A stretch of 64,000 nt of DNA from the NCBI GenBank assembly GCA_015200025.1, contig CP054186.1, positions 3,026,643 to 3,090,642 of the forward strand, read 5' to 3'. The DNA is from Phycisphaeraceae bacterium. Its GTDB lineage: Bacteria > Planctomycetota > Phycisphaerae > Phycisphaerales > UBA1924. Below are positions 59,861-64,000 of the stretch, in pieces. A program made the position numbers and the translations under genes. The first letter of the stretch is position 1. Each line of letters begins with the position of its first letter. The notes below the pieces were generated by a model. It was not told the DNA's origin. It saw nothing but the letters and a program-made list of their open reading frames with translations, and searched no databases.

Positions 59861-61635
59861 CGACGGCGCTGACGACCCTGGCGGAGGCGACGGGCGGGGT
59901 CCCCCTGGCGGTGGACCTGATGGTGATCCTGTTCGTTGCGGCGCTGGTGGCGACGGTGTTCGCGAGGCTGCGGTTGGAGAGCATCCCGGGGTTCCTGATC
60001 GCCGGGGTTTTGATCGGTCCCGGGGCGTTGGGCCTGGTGCAGGATTCGCCGCGGATCGAGCAGATCTCGCAGCTGGCGGTGATCTTCCTGATGTTCGGCG
60101 TGGGGCTGCACCTGGACCCCTCGACGATGGGGCGAGGCGCGGTGCACATCCTGGGGATCGGGGCGATCTCGACGGTGTCGGTGATGGGCCTGTCGGCGGT
60201 GGTGCTGATGGCGGCGGGGGTGGACCCGCCCGTGGCGGTGCTGCTGGGGATGGTGGCGGGGCAATCGTCGACGTCGGTGCTCGTGCGGCTCGTGACGGCG
60301 CGGCGTGAGATCCGCACGGTGCACTCGCGGGTGGGGCTTGGGATCTCGATCGTGCAGGACCTCTCGGCGGTGGTCCTGCTGGGGCTGCTGCCGCCCCTGG
60401 CGCGGTGGTCGGGGGTGTCGGCGGCGCCAACGGCGGCGCGGTTCGAGTGGATGGAGGGGCTGCCGAGGTGGGCGGAGTTCATCGCGAGCGCGGCGGTGAG
60501 CACGGCGGGGCTGGCGTTCCTGATCGTGCTGGGGCGGGCGGTGCTCCCGAGGGCGATGCGGGCCGTGGCGGTGACGGGGTCGTCGGAGCTGATGATCGTG
60601 TTCGCCGCGGCGATCGCGCTGGGGGCGGCGGTGGGGTCGCGGGTGCTGGGGTTCTCGGCGGAGATGGGCGCGTTCCTGGCGGGGTTCCTGCTGGCGTCGA
60701 CGCCCTACCGGCACCAGCTGTCGGGGCAGATCGCGTCCTTGCGGGACGTGCTGATGGCGGTGTTCTTCACGGCGGTGGGGCTGTCGGTGGACGCGGGGGC
60801 GGTGGCGGGGGTGTGGTGGATCGTGGGGCTGTGCGCGGTGGGGCTGGTGGTGCTCAAGACGGCGGTGATCGGGGTGACGGGGTGGGCGCTGGGGATGTCC
60901 CCGCGGTCGGCGCTGCTCACGGGGTTCTACCTGTCGACGGCGGGGGAGATCGCGCTGGTGCTGGTGGGCCCTGCGGTCGCGTTGGGCCTGCTCTCGGGCG
61001 AGACGCTGGACGCGACGATCGCGGTGATCGTGCTGTCGCTGATCGTGGTGCCGCTGGGCGCGCCGTTGGTGCACGCGTTGGGCGACCGCGCGGCGGGCTG
61101 GCGTCAGGCCGGGTGGGTCAAGTCGGCGGCGTTGCTCGAGCCCGCGCCCGTCCCGGTCAAGGACGGCGAGGGCGAGGGTGGCGGGCCCTCGCACGTGGTG
61201 ATCGCGGGGTTCGGGCCGGTGGGGCGGGCGATCGCGGACCGCCTCGACCTGATGTCGGTCCCGGTGACGATCGTGGAGCTCAACCCCCGGACGATCGAGC
61301 GTCAGGCGCAGATCGGTCGGCGTCGCGTGGTGTACGGGGATATCGGGAACCCCGAGGTGCTGGATTCCGCCGGGGTGCGCGGGGCCAGGGCGGTGATCAT
61401 CACCATCCCCGACGACGAGGTGGCGATGCGGGCGATCCGGGCGGCGCGGTCGCTGGCCCCGGACGTGTTCATCGCGGCGCGGACGAACTTCCTGTCCGGG
61501 GCGTTCAAGGCCCAGCAACTGGGCGCGGACCACGTCACGGTGGAAGAGGTCGCGACGGCCGACGCGATGCAACGCGAGGTGATCGAGGCGCTGCGTCGGC
61601 GTGACGGCGGGCTGTCGGTGTCCCCGACGGCGTGA
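59857..61635 (+). CDS. CPA2-family cation/proton antiporter with TrkA-N domain (second copy)
   Basis: A 592-residue KefB/YbaL-like transporter overlapping mnmG by four bases. Membrane part about 15-420 with FMFGVGLHLDPS, GMVAGQSSTSVLVRLV and GFSAEMGAFLAGFLLASTPYRHQL. Cytoplasmic TrkA-N domain about 445-570 with G-F-G-P-V-G loop and acidic VELNP. It differs clearly from the 7.1-kb paralogue, so it is not a recent duplication. Coupling to mnmG is odd: E. coli gidA lies near ion and ATPase genes, but that may be coincidental. Confidence 0.92.
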   Translation: MTTALTTLAEATGGVPLAVDLMVILFVAALVATVFARLRLESIPGFLIAGVLIGPGALGLVQDSPRIEQISQLAVIFLMFGVGLHLDPSTMGRGAVHILGIGAISTVSVMGLSAVVLMAAGVDPPVAVLLGMVAGQSSTSVLVRLVTARREIRTVHSRVGLGISIVQDLSAVVLLGLLPPLARWSGVSAAPTAARFEWMEGLPRWAEFIASAAVSTAGLAFLIVLGRAVLPRAMRAVAVTGSSELMIVFAAAIALGAAVGSRVLGFSAEMGAFLAGFLLASTPYRHQLSGQIASLRDVLMAVFFTAVGLSVDAGAVAGVWWIVGLCAVGLVVLKTAVIGVTGWALGMSPRSALLTGFYLSTAGEIALVLVGPAVALGLLSGETLDATIAVIVLSLIVVPLGAPLVHALGDRAAGWRQAGWVKSAALLEPAPVPVKDGEGEGGGPSHVVIAGFGPVGRAIADRLDLMSVPVTIVELNPRTIERQAQIGRRRVVYGDIGNPEVLDSAGVRGARAVIITIPDDEVAMRAIRAARSLAPDVFIAARTNFLSGAFKAQQLGADHVTVEEVATADAMQREVIEALRRRDGGLSVSPTA

Positions 61636-61674
61636 GGGTGGTGCGGTGGGGGTGCGGTGGGGGCGCGGTGGGGG

Positions 61675-61911
61675 CTAGGCGGCGCGTGAGACGGGGCGTG
61701 CGGGTGAGACCTCGGCGACCTTCTCGGTTTTCTCGCCCAGGGACTTGATCCGGGCCTCGTATTCCTGCCGGAGTCGCAAGGCCTCGGCCTTGAGGGCGGC
61801 GACGTCCTCGTGGTGGCGGATGAAGGAAGCCGCGGCGTGGAGCATGGCGACCACGCCCACCGCGCCGGCGGAGGCAGCGATCATCCACGGTTCGAAGAGG
61901 TCACCCGTCAT
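61675..61911 (-). CDS. small membrane protein with coiled coil
   Basis: A 78-residue protein with one membrane helix (about 9-30, MIAASAGAVGVVAMLHAAASFI) and a charged heptad region (DVAALKAEALRLRQEYEARIKSLGEKTEKV). No family recognised. Codon composition fits a real gene, but no ribosome-binding site or TANNNT element is seen at either possible start (GTG at 61935 or ATG at 61911). Divergent from the next gene. Confidence 0.5.
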   Translation of the reverse strand: MTGDLFEPWMIAASAGAVGVVAMLHAAASFIRHHEDVAALKAEALRLRQEYEARIKSLGEKTEKVAEVSPARPVSRAA

Positions 61912-62015
61912 GGGGTCTGTATCGGCGGGATCCACGGGCGGGATGAGCCGGTCGGCGTGCGACGCGGACCGGCGATTGCGGGGCCGGGGGTCCGTCCGGG
62001 TGGGTGTGCGCGATG

Positions 62016-62021
62016 TAGAAT
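62016..62021 (+). promoter_or_regulatory. leaderless -10 element of the partial membrane-protein gene
   Basis: TAGAAT 6 nt before GTG at 62028 (15 nt before the in-frame ATG at 62037). Confidence 0.45.
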
Positions 62022-62027
62022 CCGCCC

Positions 62028-64000
62028 GTGCCGAGGATGAACCCCCCGGGCGCCGCGGGGCGTTCGGGCCGAGCCGTGTGGACTGTCGACGTCGCGACGA
62101 TCGCGCGGCTGGTGGTGGCGTGGCTCGCGGCGGTGTTGATACCGGCGTTGGCGTTCGGGCAGGCGGGGCCGGTGGGCGGTGTGGGTGGTGGCGGTGGCGG
62201 GGTGCGGATCGACCTGGCGCAGGCCGGGGTGGGCGGGAAGGTGCGCGAGGGGTCGTGGGCGGGGTTTCAGTTCCGGCTGACGGATTCGGGGGTCTCGTCG
62301 CGTGACGTGCTGGTGAGGCTGTCGGTGCGTGATTCGGACGGTGATATCCCGGCGTTCACGCGGAAGGTGACGCTCAACCCCGGGGTGTCGGTCCCGGTGT
62401 GGTTGTACGCGAGGGTGCCGGGGTCGTTCGAGCTGTCGGGCCGGCAGTTCGTGGCGACGGTGCACACGGCGGAGGACGATGGGCTCGAGCGGGCGAGGCG
62501 GGGGGTGCTCTCGGACCCGATCGCGTCGCTGAGCCTGGGCGACACGAAGTCGGTCAGGCCGTTGCAGACGACGGACGCGCGGGTGTCGCTGATGCTGCGT
62601 GCGGGCCTGAGGCCCCTGGGGCTGACGGGGTACCAATCGGGGGCGCGGGCGAACCGGGCGCCGCTACTGGGTCACGAGCGGGTGGAGATCGCGGAGTTGC
62701 GGTCGCTGGCGGAACTGCCGGACTCGTGGCTCGGGCTCGAGCCGTACGACGTGGTGGTGATCGGGTCGGGGGAGCCGACGGAGGTCCGCGGGTCGTCGGC
62801 GCGGGCGCTTCGGGAGTGGGTGCGCCGCGGCGGGCACCTGGTGGTGGTGCTGCCGCCGGCGGGGCAGAACTGGGTCGGGCAGGCGGCGCACGAGCTGACG
62901 GACGTGATGCCGGCGGTGTCGGTGTCGCGCCGCGAGGGCGTGGACCTCTCGGCGTATGCGCCGCTCCTGACGCGCGACCGGCGGGCGGTGCTCCCGACGG
63001 ACGCGGTGGTGCACACGTTCACGGCGAGGCCCGCGGCGGAGGCCGGCGCGGCGGTGCGGGTCATGGAGGGCCCGGCGGGGGAGTGCGTCGTGGCCCGTCG
63101 GGTGCTGGGCGGGGGGATGGTGACGGTGGTGGGGATCGACCTCTCGCAGCGGTCGGTCTTCGAGGCCGGGTCGTTCCACGCGGACGTGTTCTGGCACCGG
63201 GTGCTGGGCCGGCGCGGGCAGCTGCCCACGGCCCAGGAGCTGGCGGACATCTCGTCGCAGCCCGGGGCGACGCTCGACCGGCCCGAGGTCGTGCTCGACC
63301 GGATGATCGCGCGCGAGATCGCCACGTCCGGGCGGGCGGTGGCGGGCATCTTCCTCGGGTTCGTAGTCTTTGGGTTGTACTGGGTCGTGGCGGGGCCGGG
63401 GGTGTATTTCGTTCTCAAGCGCTACGGCCGCACGGACCTCTCGTGGCTCGGGTACATCGGGTCGGCGGGCGTGTTCACGGCGATCGCGTGGGGCGGGGCG
63501 GCCCTGATCCGCCCGGCGAAACTCGAGGCGGTCCACCTCTCGACGTTCGAGCAGGTCTTCGGGGACGACCTGGCGAGGACACGGACTTGGGCCAGCCTGA
63601 TGATCCCCTGGTACGGGACGGCGGAGATCGCCCTGGGCAACGCGCGGGGGGGCGCCGAACCCGACGCGTCCTTCGCGGCCCCTCGAAACGCCCTGGCGCC
63701 GTGGGACGATCCGGACCCGCGGACGGCGGCGTCGGACCGCGCGTTCCCCGATACACGGGAGTACACGGTCGACGCCGAACGCCCGGACATGCTCCCGGCG
63801 CCGGCCCGGTCGACGGTCAAGCTCGTGCAGGCCGAGTGGATGGGGTCGTCCCCGTGGCGGACGCCGTACCCCGTGACGGCGGACGGGCAGCCCGGGGGGG
63901 AGCTGACGGTGGACGCGTCGGGGCGGGTCTCGGGGCGGGTTCGCCATGAGCTGCCCTCGGCGCTCACGAACGTGGTGATCCTGTACGTGCAGGGTCAGCG
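62028..64000 (+). CDS. large membrane protein, partial at the right edge
   Basis: More than 655 residues; no stop is reached. Signal-like segment (ARLVVAWLAAVLIPALAFG), a beta-rich extracellular domain (about 60-160), a glutamine-amidotransferase-like fold (LEPYDVVVIGSGEPTEVRG, GHLVVVLPPAG), then two or more membrane helices (VAGIFLGFVVFGLYWVVAGPG, GSAGVFTAIAWGGAALI). This layout occurs in membrane proteins near BatA-type genes of planctomycetes; no function is known to me. The start is GTG by the leaderless rule. Confidence 0.75.
   Translation, partial: MPRMNPPGAAGRSGRAVWTVDVATIARLVVAWLAAVLIPALAFGQAGPVGGVGGGGGGVRIDLAQAGVGGKVREGSWAGFQFRLTDSGVSSRDVLVRLSVRDSDGDIPAFTRKVTLNPGVSVPVWLYARVPGSFELSGRQFVATVHTAEDDGLERARRGVLSDPIASLSLGDTKSVRPLQTTDARVSLMLRAGLRPLGLTGYQSGARANRAPLLGHERVEIAELRSLAELPDSWLGLEPYDVVVIGSGEPTEVRGSSARALREWVRRGGHLVVVLPPAGQNWVGQAAHELTDVMPAVSVSRREGVDLSAYAPLLTRDRRAVLPTDAVVHTFTARPAAEAGAAVRVMEGPAGECVVARRVLGGGMVTVVGIDLSQRSVFEAGSFHADVFWHRVLGRRGQLPTAQELADISSQPGATLDRPEVVLDRMIAREIATSGRAVAGIFLGFVVFGLYWVVAGPGVYFVLKRYGRTDLSWLGYIGSAGVFTAIAWGGAALIRPAKLEAVHLSTFEQVFGDDLARTRTWASLMIPWYGTAEIALGNARGGAEPDASFAAPRNALAPWDDPDPRTAASDRAFPDTREYTVDAERPDMLPAPARSTVKLVQAEWMGSSPWRTPYPVTADGQPGGELTVDASGRVSGRVRHELPSALTNVVILYVQGQ

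Overview
The window is very G+C-rich and looks like chromosomal DNA from a planctomycete, probably of the Phycisphaerae type. The evidence is indirect: secreted proteins with PEP-CTERM-like tails, a metalloprotease ending in a dockerin-like repeat with terminal Gly-Cys, DUF1080 domains, and short leaderless promoters. No rRNA, tRNA, CRISPR array, transposase or phage gene was recognised. About 56 protein genes are supported, and the last runs off the right edge.

Layout. 0-9 kb: a TPR lipoprotein, small conserved proteins, an SPFH/GYF protein, GTPase Der, an NtrC-type regulator and a CPA2 antiporter. 9-22 kb: DUF1080 protein, FUN14 protein, amidase, LacI regulator, serine hydrolase, a yeast-type cytosine deaminase, IspF, a glycosyltransferase coupled to a SpoIIE-type phosphatase, and a PfkB kinase. 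22-28 kb: a secreted metalloprotease, a glutamine-amidotransferase-like protein coupled to an HhH DNA glycosylase, and a PEP-CTERM protein. 28-33.4 kb: a small division/wall cluster (rsmH, a LysM protein, ftsL-like, ftsI). 33.4-36.3 kb: two exported repeat proteins, one with an apparent frameshift. 36.6-38 kb: pyrH and frr. 38.2-48.6 kb: eight genes on the + strand joined by overlapping stop/start codons (vWA, exported protein, ExbB-like, two ExbD-like, two large helical/TPR-like proteins, zinc-ribbon protein). 48.6-64 kb: a tRNA-binding protein, an ECF sigma factor with an anti-sigma protein carrying two RskA-like domains, YhhQ, a B12-binding/GTPase fusion, a SpoIIE phosphatase, malate dehydrogenase, a CpeT-like/FKBP fusion, a DnaJ-like protein, MnmG, a second CPA2 antiporter and a partial membrane protein.

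The most unusual features are as follows. (1) The eight-gene operon looks like an ExbB/ExbD-energised envelope machine with a vWA sensor or scaffold; I know of no named system with this composition. (2) Strand composition switches sharply at about 33.0 kb, inside rsmH. To the left the + strand is C-rich and to the right it is G-rich, whichever way genes run, and an A+T-richer patch with a perfect inverted repeat sits at the switch. (3) At least twelve genes have a TANNNT hexamer only 5-8 nt before the start codon, which indicates leaderless transcripts and also settles several start codons. (4) G-rich 6-12 bp minisatellites recur, mostly in frame, in linkers of otherwise unrelated genes.
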